Source: Patulibacter sp. SYSU D01012 (GTDB taxonomy: Bacteria > Actinomycetota > Thermoleophilia > Solirubrobacterales > Solirubrobacteraceae). From it: 64,000 nt of DNA. Below are positions 16,058-24,948 of the stretch, in pieces (position 1 is the stretch's first letter; each line of letters starts with the position of its first letter). The position numbers were made by a program, and so were the translations under genes. The notes under the pieces are model-generated. The model was given only the letters and a program-made list of their open reading frames with translations. It ran no database searches and had not been told where the DNA came from. The DNA is taken from the NCBI RefSeq assembly GCF_017916475.1, contig NZ_JAFMTB010000001.1:992001-1056000 (forward strand), in the 5' to 3' direction.

Positions 16058-17248
16058 TCAGCGGACGGTACCGGCCGCGCCCGTCGGCCCGTCGACGACC
16101 GCGCCGTCCGCCGCGTCCGCGCCGCTCCGGTCCGCCGGAGGCAGCGTCGCGTCCAGCCGCTCGGTCGCGTCCTCCGCCTCCACCCCGGACGCGCGCATCA
16201 CGTCGAAGGCGATCGCGCGCACCTGCGCCACGAGGGTGCTCGTCGGCAGGTCGTGGCGGTCCTCGACGACGGCGGTCGCCTCGCGGGCGGCGGCGAGGGC
16301 CAGGCGGGGCGCGTCGGCGGCGCGGTGCGGCTCGTCGAGCTGGCGGCGCAGGGCGTCGGCGGCCGCGGCGAGCGTCCCGATCGCGTCGACGAGCCGCCCG
16401 TCGACGGGCACGCCCCGGCGGACGGCCGTCCGCGCCGCCCGGCCGAGGACCCGCGCGTTGCGCACCGCGTAGTCGAGCTGCCGCGCGCCGGCCACGTACG
16501 CCTCGAGCCGCGCGCGGGCGTGCCGGCGCGGCGGCGACCAGCGCACGACGCCCCGCGCGGTCGCCAGGTCCTCGTAGAGCGCGTCGACGTCCGCGTCCAG
16601 GTCCCGCACCCGCGCGAGGGCGGCCTCCGCCGCCGTCATCCGCCCGGTGCGCAGGCCGACGGCGATCGCGCGCAGCGCCCCCGCGAGGGCCTCCACCACC
16701 GGCGCGGCGGCGTCGCGCGCCGCGCGCACGGGATCGCGCGAGAGCAGGACCTGGCTGAGGACGACGGCGACGGCGCCGCCGATCAGGGCGTCGAACAGCC
16801 GGTCGAGCGGGTTGCCGCGGCTCGCCGCCGGCAGGGTCATCACCAGGATCGCCGAGATCCCCGCCTGGTTGACGAACAGGATGCCGGGCGTGACGAACAG
16901 CGCGACGGTCATCGTCAGCGCCAGCAGCACCGCGATCTGCAGCGTGCCCGTGCCGATCAGCCGCACGAACAGGTCCGCCAGCGCGATCCCGGTCGCCACG
17001 CCCAGCCCGATCTCGACGGCCCGGCGCAGCGGCGCCCCGCGCGCCAGGCCCACCGTCACGACGGCGGCGACGGGTGCGAAGAACGGCGCGGGCTGCCCGA
17101 CGAGCACGCGCGCCAGCGCCCACGCGAGCGCGGCGGCGACCGCGGTCTGCACGATCGCCAGGCGCGCGTCGCCGACGCGGCGCAGCCGCTCCCGCGTCGA
17201 GACGCGGGCCCGGCGCAGGGCGTGGGGCGGCAGGGCTGAGCGGCGCAT
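16058..17248 (-). CDS. FUSC-family inner-membrane protein (aromatic acid exporter-like), 396 aa
   Basis: ATG at 17248 starts a basic segment followed by four to six hydrophobic helices (LAIVQTAVAAALAWALARVL, FFAPVAAVVTVGLA, IALADLFVRLIG, IAVLLALTMTVALFVTP), with the typical FUSC motif RAVEIGLGVATG. The C-terminal half (about residues 190-396) is soluble and helical (LDADVDALYEDLATARG). This layout matches FusC/YccS/AaeB-like proteins, some of which export aromatic acids. Substrate unknown. It is followed 1 nt later by ybaK. Confidence 0.85.
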   Translation of the reverse strand: MRRSALPPHALRRARVSTRERLRRVGDARLAIVQTAVAAALAWALARVLVGQPAPFFAPVAAVVTVGLARGAPLRRAVEIGLGVATGIALADLFVRLIGTGTLQIAVLLALTMTVALFVTPGILFVNQAGISAILVMTLPAASRGNPLDRLFDALIGGAVAVVLSQVLLSRDPVRAARDAAAPVVEALAGALRAIAVGLRTGRMTAAEAALARVRDLDADVDALYEDLATARGVVRWSPPRRHARARLEAYVAGARQLDYAVRNARVLGRAARTAVRRGVPVDGRLVDAIGTLAAAADALRRQLDEPHRAADAPRLALAAAREATAVVEDRHDLPTSTLVAQVRAIAFDVMRASGVEAEDATERLDATLPPADRSGADAADGAVVDGPTGAAGTVR

Positions 17249-17446
17249 CGGGTGCTCGTTCGCCGCCGGGACGGGGCGGCCTCCGTCCCTCCCGTGCCCG
17301 GCCGGCGCCCGCGGCACGCGCTCCCGGTCGGCCGCGCCCGGGGCGTGCCGCCGCCCGCCTCGATCGCGGCCGTCCGCCCGAGGCGGCGTCCCCGTCGCGG
17401 ACATCGCGCGTGTACGCCGTGGCCGGTCGGGGAACGGGACGGGCGG

Positions 17447-18373
17447 ATGGCCCCCTCACCCGCATCACCGACGCGCCTGGTGCTCACCGTCGACGGCGGC
17501 GGGATGCGCGGGCTCCTGGCCGCGCGGGCCCTCGAGGAGCTGGAGCGCCGGCTGGGCGCGCCGGCGTCGCGCGTCTTCGACGTCGGGGCGGGCGTGTCGA
17601 CCGGCGCGCTCGTCGTCTGCGGCGCCCTCGGCCTGCGGCGGCCGCTCTCCGGGACCGAGCTGGCGGCGTGCTACCACGAGATCGGCCCGCGGGTGTTCGG
17701 CCGCGCCCAGGGGGCGCCGCCGCGGGTCTCGCTCCACGGCGACCCCGCCGCCCACGCCCGGCTGCGCGCGCTCATCGAGCCGATCTGCTCCGGCCAGGCG
17801 TTCCTCGACGCCCCGGCGCGGCTGATCATCCCCGCGGCCGACGTCGGGCGCCGCGCGGGCGTGCTCTTCGACAGCGGCCGCGGCGCGGAGGGCACGTACG
17901 GGCAGGCGGACGTGCGCCTGGCCGACGTCGTGCTGGCCAGCTCGGCGCTGCCGGGCTACTTCCCGCCGGTGCGCGTGGGCCACGGCGCGCTCGTCGACGG
18001 CGGGATGTGGGCGAAGGACCCGACGGGCTCCGCGGTCCGCCGGCTGCACGAGGACGACCCGGCGCCGCTCGTCGTCGTCTCGCTCGGCACGGGGCGGACG
18101 ATGCGCCGGCAGGGCGGCGCGGACGTCGTGGCCGAGATCGTCAGCGCCAAGCTCGGCCGGCTGCCGGACGCGAGCATCCCGCCCGCCGCGCCGGTCGAGA
18201 TGCTGCGCCTGGAGCCGCCGCTGCCGCCCGGCGCCGCCCGGGTCGACGCGGCGAGCGACCGCGACCTGGAGGCGCTCGAGGAGATCGCGGCGGCGTACGT
18301 GCGCGACGCCGCCGACGAGTTCGAACGCGCCGCGGCGCTGCTGCGGCGCCACGTCGCGCCGTCCGCCGACTGA
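17447..18373 (+). CDS. Patatin-like phospholipase (308 aa)
   Basis: A Ser-Asp dyad acyl hydrolase. The oxyanion-hole motif DGGGMRG is at the N-terminus, the nucleophile serine is in GVSTG (about residue 40), and the catalytic Asp is in VDGGMWAKDP. It therefore retains all known catalytic elements. No signal peptide, so a cytoplasmic or membrane-peripheral lipase. ATG at 17447 puts the glycine loop about 15 residues from the start as usual. Followed 53 nt later by the FAD dehydrogenase on the same strand. Confidence 0.88.
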   Translation: MAPSPASPTRLVLTVDGGGMRGLLAARALEELERRLGAPASRVFDVGAGVSTGALVVCGALGLRRPLSGTELAACYHEIGPRVFGRAQGAPPRVSLHGDPAAHARLRALIEPICSGQAFLDAPARLIIPAADVGRRAGVLFDSGRGAEGTYGQADVRLADVVLASSALPGYFPPVRVGHGALVDGGMWAKDPTGSAVRRLHEDDPAPLVVVSLGTGRTMRRQGGADVVAEIVSAKLGRLPDASIPPAAPVEMLRLEPPLPPGAARVDAASDRDLEALEEIAAAYVRDAADEFERAAALLRRHVAPSAD

Positions 18374-18426
18374 CTCCGTACGCACCCCGGATTGCGCCGG
18401 ACCGTCGGGTCCGCGAGGATCGCGCC

Positions 18427-20094
18427 ATGGAGACGGGGGACCGGGCCGACGTCGTCGTGGTGGGAGGAGGCCTCGCCGGCCTCGTCGCCGCGGCCGAGAT
18501 CGCGGACGCGGGCAAGCGGGTGATCCTGCTGGACCAGGAGCCCGAGCAGACCCTCGGCGGCCAGGCGTTCTGGTCGCTCGGCGGGCTGTTCCTCGTCGAC
18601 TCGCCCGAGCAGCGCCGCCTGCGGATCAAGGACTCGCACGAGCTGGCCTGGCAGGACTGGGAGGGCACCGCCGCGTTCGACCGGCCCGAGGACCGGTGGC
18701 CGCGCCGCTGGGCCGAGGAGTACGTGGCCTGGGCTGCGGGCGAGAAGCGGGAGTGGCTGGCGTCGCAGGGCATCAAGCTCATGCCGCAGGTCGGCTGGGC
18801 CGAGCGCGGCGGCTACGACGCGCAGGGCCACGGCAACTCCGTCCCGCGCTTCCACATCACGTGGGGCACCGGACCGGCGGTCGTGCGGCCGTTCGAGGCA
18901 CGGGTGCGCGCCGCCGCCGCGCGCGGGCTCGTCGACCTGCGCTTCCGCCACCGCGTCGACGAGCTGGTCGTCGAGGGCGGCGCCGTCGTCGGCGCCCGCG
19001 GCGAGGTGCTCGAGCCCAGCGACGTGCCGCGCGGCGCGCCCAGCTCGCGCGTCGCCGTCGGCACGTTCGAGGTGCGCGCCGAGGCCGTCGTCGTCACGTC
19101 GGGCGGGATCGGCGGCAACCACGAGCTCGTCCGGCGCAACTGGCCGGCGCGGCTGGGGACCCCGCCGCGGACGATGGTCTCGGGCGTCCCCGACCACGTC
19201 GACGGCCGGATGATCCCGATCGCCCAGGCCGCGGGCGGCGAGACGATCAACCCCGACCGGATGTGGCACTACGTCGAGGGCATCCAGAACTGGGACTCGA
19301 TCTGGACCAACCACGGCATCCGGATCATCCCGGGGCCGTCGTCGCTGTGGCTCGACGCGACCGGCAAGCGGCTGCCGGTGCCGCTCTTCCCGGGCTTCGA
19401 CACCCTCGGCACCCTCGAGCACATCATGGGCACCGGCCACGAGCACACGTGGTTCGTGCTGACGCAGAAGATCATCGAGAAGGAGTTCGCGCTCTCGGGG
19501 TCCGAGCAGAACCCCGACATCACCGGCCAGGACCTGCGCCAGGTGCTGAAGGCCCGCCTGGCGAAGGGCGCCCCCGGGCCGGTGCAGGCGTTCATGGACC
19601 ACGGCGCGGACTTCGTCGTCGAGCGCGACCTGCCGACGCTCGTGCGCGGGATGAACGCGCTGACGGACGAGCCGCTCATCGACCTGGCCGACCTGGAGGC
19701 GACGATCGTCGCCCGCGACCGCGAGGTCGGCAACCCGTACACGAAGGACCTGCAGCTGACCGCGATCCACGGCGCGCGGCGCTACCTGTCCGACCGCCTG
19801 ACGCGCGTCGCGGCGCCGCACCGGCTGCTCGACCCGGACGCCGGCCCGCTCATCGCGGTCCGGCTCCACGTCCTCACCCGCAAGACGCTCGGCGGCCTGC
19901 ACACCGACCTGCAGGGGCGCGTGCTCGCCAAGGGCGGCGTGCAGACCGTGCCCGGCCTGTACGCCGCGGGCGAGGTCGCCGGCTTCGGCGGCGGCGGGAT
20001 GCACGGCTACCGCGCGCTCGAGGGCACGTTCCTCGGCGGCTGCCTGTTCTCGGGCCGCACCGCCGGGCGGGCGCTCGTGCGCGAGCTGGGCTGA
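18427..20094 (+). CDS. FAD-binding dehydrogenase (fumarate reductase/3-ketosteroid dehydrogenase-like), 555 aa
   Basis: The N-terminal dinucleotide fold is VVVVGGGLAGLVAAAEIADA with the adenosine-binding acid in ILLDQE. Then come the FAD-contact GGQAFWSLGGL and a C-terminal FAD motif GLYAAGEVAGFGGGGMHGYR. These define the FAD-dependent oxidoreductase 2 superfamily, where members reduce or oxidise C=C bonds. The substrate-binding cap domain (about 200-400) does not match a named enzyme I can be sure of. Cytoplasmic; may be co-transcribed with the patatin gene. Confidence 0.88.
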   Translation: METGDRADVVVVGGGLAGLVAAAEIADAGKRVILLDQEPEQTLGGQAFWSLGGLFLVDSPEQRRLRIKDSHELAWQDWEGTAAFDRPEDRWPRRWAEEYVAWAAGEKREWLASQGIKLMPQVGWAERGGYDAQGHGNSVPRFHITWGTGPAVVRPFEARVRAAAARGLVDLRFRHRVDELVVEGGAVVGARGEVLEPSDVPRGAPSSRVAVGTFEVRAEAVVVTSGGIGGNHELVRRNWPARLGTPPRTMVSGVPDHVDGRMIPIAQAAGGETINPDRMWHYVEGIQNWDSIWTNHGIRIIPGPSSLWLDATGKRLPVPLFPGFDTLGTLEHIMGTGHEHTWFVLTQKIIEKEFALSGSEQNPDITGQDLRQVLKARLAKGAPGPVQAFMDHGADFVVERDLPTLVRGMNALTDEPLIDLADLEATIVARDREVGNPYTKDLQLTAIHGARRYLSDRLTRVAAPHRLLDPDAGPLIAVRLHVLTRKTLGGLHTDLQGRVLAKGGVQTVPGLYAAGEVAGFGGGGMHGYRALEGTFLGGCLFSGRTAGRALVRELG

Positions 20095-20116
20095 GGCCCG
20101 TCGGCCCGCCGCGGGC

Positions 20117-20155
20117 GCGCCGCCGCCGGCCCGCGCCACGCCGGGGCGGCGGCGC
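20117..20155. terminator. Bidirectional hairpin between convergent genes
   Basis: GCGCCGCCGCC (20117-20127) and GGCGGCGGCGC (20145-20155) form an exact 11-bp stem with a 17-nt loop, in the 102-bp gap between the convergent FAD dehydrogenase and PhoD genes. Confidence 0.5.
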
Positions 20156-20196
20156 CGCGGCGGCCGCCGCCCTCCGCGCCCGCCCCGCCGCGGCCG

Positions 20197-21735
20197 TCAG
20201 GCCCGCAGCCCCGGCCGCCCGTCCTCGATCGTGAACGACGCGTCCGTGACCGCGGGCGCGTCGGGCGTCGTCACCGCGCTCAGCGTGCGGAAGTCGGCCC
20301 GCAGCCGCTCGCGGTCCACGGTCACGCGCACGTAGCCGCGGCGCTTGGCGTTGTACTTCATCCACGGGTTCTCGGACAGGTCCTCCCGGGCGTCGCTGCC
20401 GTCGCCGCCCGACGTCACCGACGTGGCGCACAGCTCGGAGCCGATGACGGGCGAGGACGGGTCCGCGAAGTCGCGGAGCAGGTCCGAGGCGTAGTGCTGG
20501 TGGATGTCGCCGGTCAGCACGACGGGGTTGCGCGTGCCGCCGTCGGCGATGCCGGTCAGCACCCGCTGGCGGCTGGCGCGGTAGGCGTCCCACTGGTCGG
20601 TCGAGTAGCCCTTGGCGTCGCCCTTCACCGTGTCGTGCGAGGCCATCAGCACCTGCTGGGCCAGCACGTTCCAGCGGGCGCGCGAGCGGGTCATCCGGTC
20701 GACGATCCAGCGCTCCTGCGCGATCCCGGGCAGCGTCGCGTCCGGGTTCGTCATCTCGGGGCCGTCCGCGGGGCCCTTGTCGCCGTACGGCTGGTCCGTG
20801 CGGTACTGACGGGTGTCGGCGACGACGAAGTGCGCCAGGTCGCCCAGGTCGACCTCGCGGTAGAGCTGCATGCCGGACCCCCACGGGTGCTGCGGGCGGC
20901 GCAGCGGCATGAACTCCCAGTACGCCTGGTACGCGGCGGCGCGGCGCTGCGCGAAGACCTGCGGATCCTGGTCCGGCTCGGTGTCGACCTGCGAGATCAG
21001 GCCGGCGTAGTTGTTCTCGACCTCGTGGTCGTCGGGGGTGACGACGAGCGGGAACAGCCGGCGCAGCTCGCGCAGGTCCGGGTCGGAGTTGTACTGCGCG
21101 TGGCGCTCGCGGTAGCCGGCCAGGTCCATCGGCTCGGCGTTGGAGTGCTGGCGCACGCCGCTCTTCCCGGGGCCGCCCTCGTAGATGTAGTCGCCGACGT
21201 GGACGACGAGCCACGGGTCGTCCTCGACGATCCGCCGGTAGGCGGTGAAGTGGCCGGCCTCCCAGTGCGAGCAGCTGGCCAGGCAGAAGGAGAGGCTCCG
21301 CGGCGAGCGGCCGAACGCCGGGGCGGTGCGGGTGCGGCCGACCGGGCTCGCCTGGCCGTGCGCGTAGAAGCGGTACCAGTACTCGCGGCCCGGCCGCAGG
21401 CGGTCGGCCTCGACGCGGACGGAGTAGCCGTCCTTCGCCGTGGCCAGCCGGATGCCGCGGTCGACGATCCGCGTCATGCCCTCGTCCTCGGCGATCTGCC
21501 AGCCGACGGGCACGACGCCGCCGACCGCCTGGCGGCCCAGATCGTCCAGCGCGATCCGCGTCCACAGGACGACGCCGCCCGGGGCCGGCTCGCCGGACGC
21601 GACGCCGGCGGCGAACGGGTAGGCGCCGCGAGGCAGGGCGGAGGCGCGGCTGGAGAAGACGCCGCCGAACGACAGGGCGACGGCGCCCGCGCCGCCGGCC
21701 GCGAGCAGGCCGCGGCGGGAGATCCGTGTGGACAT
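20197..21735 (-). CDS. phoD: Alkaline phosphatase D (PhoD), Tat-exported
   Basis: A twin-arginine signal (STRISRRGLLAAGGAG) precedes a hydrophobic stretch and an ASA cleavage site. The mature part has the PhoD N-terminal domain (FAAGVASGEPAPGGVVLWTR) and the metal-binding motifs HVGDYIYEGG (about 180), DDHEVENNY (about 235) and LTGDIHQHY (about 407). It is a Ca/Fe-dependent phosphodi/monoesterase that releases phosphate outside the cell. Length 512 aa is normal. AAAGGA lies 7 nt before the ATG. I looked for PHO-box repeats upstream and found only one weak half-site. Confidence 0.93.
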   Translation of the reverse strand: MSTRISRRGLLAAGGAGAVALSFGGVFSSRASALPRGAYPFAAGVASGEPAPGGVVLWTRIALDDLGRQAVGGVVPVGWQIAEDEGMTRIVDRGIRLATAKDGYSVRVEADRLRPGREYWYRFYAHGQASPVGRTRTAPAFGRSPRSLSFCLASCSHWEAGHFTAYRRIVEDDPWLVVHVGDYIYEGGPGKSGVRQHSNAEPMDLAGYRERHAQYNSDPDLRELRRLFPLVVTPDDHEVENNYAGLISQVDTEPDQDPQVFAQRRAAAYQAYWEFMPLRRPQHPWGSGMQLYREVDLGDLAHFVVADTRQYRTDQPYGDKGPADGPEMTNPDATLPGIAQERWIVDRMTRSRARWNVLAQQVLMASHDTVKGDAKGYSTDQWDAYRASRQRVLTGIADGGTRNPVVLTGDIHQHYASDLLRDFADPSSPVIGSELCATSVTSGGDGSDAREDLSENPWMKYNAKRRGYVRVTVDRERLRADFRTLSAVTTPDAPAVTDASFTIEDGRPGLRA

Positions 21736-21915
21736 GGGGAGGTCCTTTGCTGCTGCGATGGGGGGAGCCCCGATCCTCGGCGCTGCCGCCCCGGACGCTG
21801 TGGCGATTCGGTGAAGCGCCGGCGTGGTGCCAGCAACCGTTCGCGGCCGCGGGCGCGGGCGCCGACGGGACGGCGGGCGGCGGGCGGCGGCCCGGGACGG
21901 CCGGCGCCGGGTCGT

Positions 21916-23007
21916 CTAGGCCGCGGCCCGCGCCGTCGCGGCCCGCGCGGCGCGGCGCAGGTCCGCGGCCGCGCCGGCGAGCGCGGCGGCGAGCGGCCGG
22001 TCGGGCGGGCCGAGGGCCACGACGTCGGCGGCGCCGCGCGCCCGCAGCGCCGCCGCCGCGCCGGGCTCGACGCGCCCGCCGACCGCGACGACGGGCACGC
22101 CGAGCGCGGCGCAGCGGCGGACGACGGCGTCGACGGTCTTGCCCTGCAGCGTCGAGGCGTCGACGCTGCCCTCAGCGGTCAGGCACAGGGCGGCGCCCCG
22201 GGCGGCGGCGTCGAAGCCGGCCAGGTCCAGCACGGCCTCGGCCCCGGGACGCGCCCGCGCGCCGAGCGCGCGCAGCGCCAGCCCCAGGCCGCCCGCGGCG
22301 CCGCTGCCCGGCAGCGCGGGGTCGACGCCGAGCGCCGCCGCCCACCGGGCCAGGGCCGTGTCGTAGACGCCCAGCTCCTCGGGTCGCGCGCCCTTCTGCG
22401 GCCCGAAGCGGTGCGCCGCGCCGGCGGGGCCGCAGAGCGGCGCGTCGACGTCGAAGAGCAGCTCCAGCGCGACGGCGCGCAGCCGCGGGTCCAGGCCCGC
22501 GCGGTCGATCCTGGGCGCGGCGAGCAGGCCGGCGCCGTCCGCCGGGGCGTCCGCGCCGAGCGCGCGCAGGAACCCGGCGCCGCCGTCCAGGGTGGCCGTG
22601 CCGCCCACGGCGACGAGGATCCGCCGCGCGCCGCGGTCGAGCGCGGCGCGGACGAGGTCGCCGACTCCGGCCGAGGTGGCGACGCCCACGTCCCGCGCGT
22701 CGGCGGGGATCGCGGCGAGCGCGATCGCCTCGGCGGCCTCGACGAGCACGGTCCCGTCGCCCAGGTCGGCGATCCGCCCCTGGCCGGGCCGCCCGTGCGC
22801 GTCGCGGGCGGCCACGGCGACCGCCCGGGCGCCCCCGCCGGCGAGGACGGCGTCGAGCGTGCCCTCGCCGCCGTCGGCCACCGGCAGCGCGACCGGCGCG
22901 CCGCCCGCGTCGCGGACGCCGGCGGCCAGGGCTCCGGCGGCCCCGGCGGCGTCGAGCGCCCCGCGGAGCTTGTCGGGCGCGCAGAGGACGGTCGGGGCGA
23001 CGGGCAC
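21916..23007 (-). CDS. Glycerate 2-kinase (GlxK/GarK family)
   Basis: ATP-dependent kinase producing 2-phosphoglycerate from glycerate. Family landmarks: CAPDKLRGALDAAGAAGALA at the N-terminus, PVADGGEGTLDAVL, VGGTATLDGGAGFLRALG and GAAGGLGLALRALGAR. Length 363 aa is typical. GTG start at 23007. It is followed upstream on the same strand by the mug-like gene with a 9-nt gap, so the three genes 24074-21916 may be one operon. No sugar-acid genes adjoin it. Confidence 0.9.
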   Translation of the reverse strand: MPVAPTVLCAPDKLRGALDAAGAAGALAAGVRDAGGAPVALPVADGGEGTLDAVLAGGGARAVAVAARDAHGRPGQGRIADLGDGTVLVEAAEAIALAAIPADARDVGVATSAGVGDLVRAALDRGARRILVAVGGTATLDGGAGFLRALGADAPADGAGLLAAPRIDRAGLDPRLRAVALELLFDVDAPLCGPAGAAHRFGPQKGARPEELGVYDTALARWAAALGVDPALPGSGAAGGLGLALRALGARARPGAEAVLDLAGFDAAARGAALCLTAEGSVDASTLQGKTVDAVVRRCAALGVPVVAVGGRVEPGAAAALRARGAADVVALGPPDRPLAAALAGAAADLRRAARAATARAAA

Positions 23008-23016
23008 GGCGCGACG

Positions 23017-23562
23017 CTACCGCGCGGCGGCGCGGATCCGGGCCGCCAGCGCCGCCCACGGGGCCACGTCCCAGAAGCGCCGCGCCCGGCCCGACGGCGA
23101 CGGCAGCACCCACGTCTCGGCGCCGGCAAAGCGCTCCTCCTGCGGGCCGTACGCGACCGGCCGGCCCAGCGCCGTGCGTCCCGCCGTCTTGCTCGTGAAG
23201 GCCACCCACCCGGGCTCCACGGCCGTCAGCTTGCGGGCGAGCGCCGGCACGTCGAAGCCGGCCGTGCCGATCTCGCGGTCGGAGCCGAACGCGGTCTTGT
23301 TCAGGTCGGTCAGGCCGATCCCGAACGCCGGCGCCCGGCGGAACTCGAGCGGATCGAGCGGAGCGGGCAGCAGGCCGACCTCGTGCAGCGTCGGCCAGAA
23401 GCGGTTGCCGGGCCCGGAGTAGGGCGCGCCGAGGCGGGCGGCGACGGTGCCCGCCGCCGTGCCGACGAAGACGACGCGCACACCGGCGGGCAGCACGTCG
23501 GGCAGGACGTGCGGGCGCCCGTCGGCCGTGCGTCCCGGGTCGCCGGCCGGTCCGTAGGTCAT
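23017..23562 (-). CDS. mug: Mismatch-specific uracil/thymine-DNA glycosylase (Mug/TDG-like)
   Basis: A 181-aa member of UDG family 2. The water-activating motif, GINPG in E. coli Mug, is GTAAG here (VVFVGTAAGTVAARLG), followed by the conserved YSGPGNRFWPTLHEVGLL. The second motif is VLPSPSG. It removes uracil or ethenocytosine opposite guanine in base-excision repair. The replaced Asn in motif 1 would reduce catalytic power in Mug, but GTAAG-type variants are common in actinobacterial sequences as far as I recall. ATG overlaps the stop of the upstream gene (ATGA). Confidence 0.87.
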   Translation of the reverse strand: MTYGPAGDPGRTADGRPHVLPDVLPAGVRVVFVGTAAGTVAARLGAPYSGPGNRFWPTLHEVGLLPAPLDPLEFRRAPAFGIGLTDLNKTAFGSDREIGTAGFDVPALARKLTAVEPGWVAFTSKTAGRTALGRPVAYGPQEERFAGAETWVLPSPSGRARRFWDVAPWAALAARIRAAAR

Positions 23563-24074
23563 GGGCGCCTCCGTCCGGGGGCGGGGGCGCCGAGCCGCGC
23601 GGCGAGCGCCTCCACGACCCGCGGCACTCCGGCGGCGACGCGGGCGCGGGTCATCCCCGGCGCGCGCGGGCCGTCGGGGCCCTCGTCGACGGGCGGGCCG
23701 CTCGCGCCGGCGTCGCCCACCGGCACCCACGGCACGCCGAGCGTCGCGGCGACCGCCCCGGCGGCGGGGGAGGGGGAGAGCAGCGCGGCGGCGCCCGCGA
23801 GCGCCGCGCGCTGCTCCGCGGCGGGGGCGTCGGTCCGGTCGTACGGGACGCTGCTGTGGGCGCAGAGCCAGCGCAGCTCGCCGGGGGCCAGACCGGCGCC
23901 GCGCGGGTCGGATGCGGCCGGATCGCCGAGCAGGACGACGCTGACCCGCGGCCACGCGGCGGCCACGGCGTCGAGCACGAGCTCCCACGCCGGGACCGAC
24001 GGCGATGCGGACCGGGGCCCCGCGCCGGTCGGGGCCAGCGCCACCGTCGGCGCGCGCTCGTCGGGGCCGGGCAC
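23559..24074 (-). CDS. Hypothetical protein with GT-B-like C-terminal fold (171 aa)
   Basis: GTG at 24074, overlapping mug by 4 nt. The sequence resembles the C-terminal Rossmann half of GT9/GT-B glycosyltransferases: LAPTGAGPRSASPSVPAWEL, VSVVLLGDPAAS, AALLSPSPAAGAVAATLGVP. The similarity is weak, the N-terminal half is missing, and catalytic assignment is not possible. It could be a degenerate or truncated transferase or an unrelated nucleotide-binding protein. A TAGCAT element 7 nt before the start suggests a leaderless promoter for the kinase/mug operon. Confidence 0.5.
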   Translation of the reverse strand: MPGPDERAPTVALAPTGAGPRSASPSVPAWELVLDAVAAAWPRVSVVLLGDPAASDPRGAGLAPGELRWLCAHSSVPYDRTDAPAAEQRAALAGAAALLSPSPAAGAVAATLGVPWVPVGDAGASGPPVDEGPDGPRAPGMTRARVAAGVPRVVEALAARLGAPAPGRRRP

Positions 24075-24240
24075 GGCGCCGATGCTAGCCCCCCGCGGCG
24101 CGCGGGCGAGGCCCTGCCGACGGCCCGCGCCGGCGCCCGTGCGGGCGGACCGGCCCCGGCGGGGAGCGGCAGCGGCGCTCGCGATTCATGGGATGATCGG
24201 ATGGATACGGGGCCGCGTCGCCGCCCCGACCCTCTCCCTC

Positions 24241-24948
24241 ATGCCGCTCCGCCCGACCGCCCGCCCACGCCTGTCCGACCAGGTCATCGACCAGCTCCGG
24301 GGCCTCGTCGCCGCCGGCGAGTGGCCGGTCGGCACGCGGATCCCGACGGAGCCCGCGCTCGTCGCCCAGCTCGGCGTCGGCCGCAACACGGTGCGCGAGG
24401 CGGTGCGGGCGCTCGTCCACGCCGGCCTGCTCGACGTCCGCCAGGGCGACGGCACCTACGTGCGTGCGACGAGCGAGCTCGACGCCGCGCTCGCCCGCCG
24501 GCTCGAGCGCTCCTCCGCGCTGGAGACGCTCGAGGTCCGGGCGCCGCTCGAACGCGAGGCCGCCCGACTGGCCGCCCTGCGCCGCGACGACCGGGACCGC
24601 GCCGCGATCGCCGCCGCGCTCCGCGAGCGGCACGCGCTGCGGCCCACGGGCGACCTGGAGGCGTTCGTCGCCGCCGACCTGCGCTTCCACCGCGCCGTCG
24701 TGGCCGCCGCGCACAACGGGCTGCTCGCCGAGCTGTACGAGCACCTGATGACGGCCTTCGAGGCGCTGCTGCACCGCACCGAGGCGGGGGTGCCGGAGGA
24801 TCCGGGCGTCGGCGAGGGGCACACCGCGCTCGCCGCCGCTATCGACGCGGGCGACCCCGTCGCCGCCGAGGCCGCCGCCGCCGCGCTGCTGGCCGCGGCA
24901 CGCGCCCACACGGTGCAGGTACTGCGCGCGGGCGAGGCGTCCGCGTGA
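24241..24948 (+). CDS. FadR/GntR-family transcriptional regulator
   Basis: An N-terminal winged helix (RLSDQVIDQLRGLVAAGEWP, LGVGRNTVREAVRALVHAGL, VRQGDGTYV) precedes a C-terminal FCD helical domain (about 80-235) with the DLRFHRAVVAAAHN metal/ligand motif. Such proteins repress transporter or catabolic genes until an acid ligand binds. The stop overlaps the start of the MFS gene (GTGA), so it probably controls that transporter. The AT-richer patch around 24181-24211 before the gene is a candidate operator region, but I found no clear palindrome. Confidence 0.9.
   Translation: MPLRPTARPRLSDQVIDQLRGLVAAGEWPVGTRIPTEPALVAQLGVGRNTVREAVRALVHAGLLDVRQGDGTYVRATSELDAALARRLERSSALETLEVRAPLEREAARLAALRRDDRDRAAIAAALRERHALRPTGDLEAFVAADLRFHRAVVAAAHNGLLAELYEHLMTAFEALLHRTEAGVPEDPGVGEGHTALAAAIDAGDPVAAEAAAAALLAAARAHTVQVLRAGEASA

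Noticed and set aside
21736-21915. PHO boxes upstream of phoD
   Set aside because: Only one weak half-site (CTTCACC) on the minus strand; no second repeat at 11-bp spacing.
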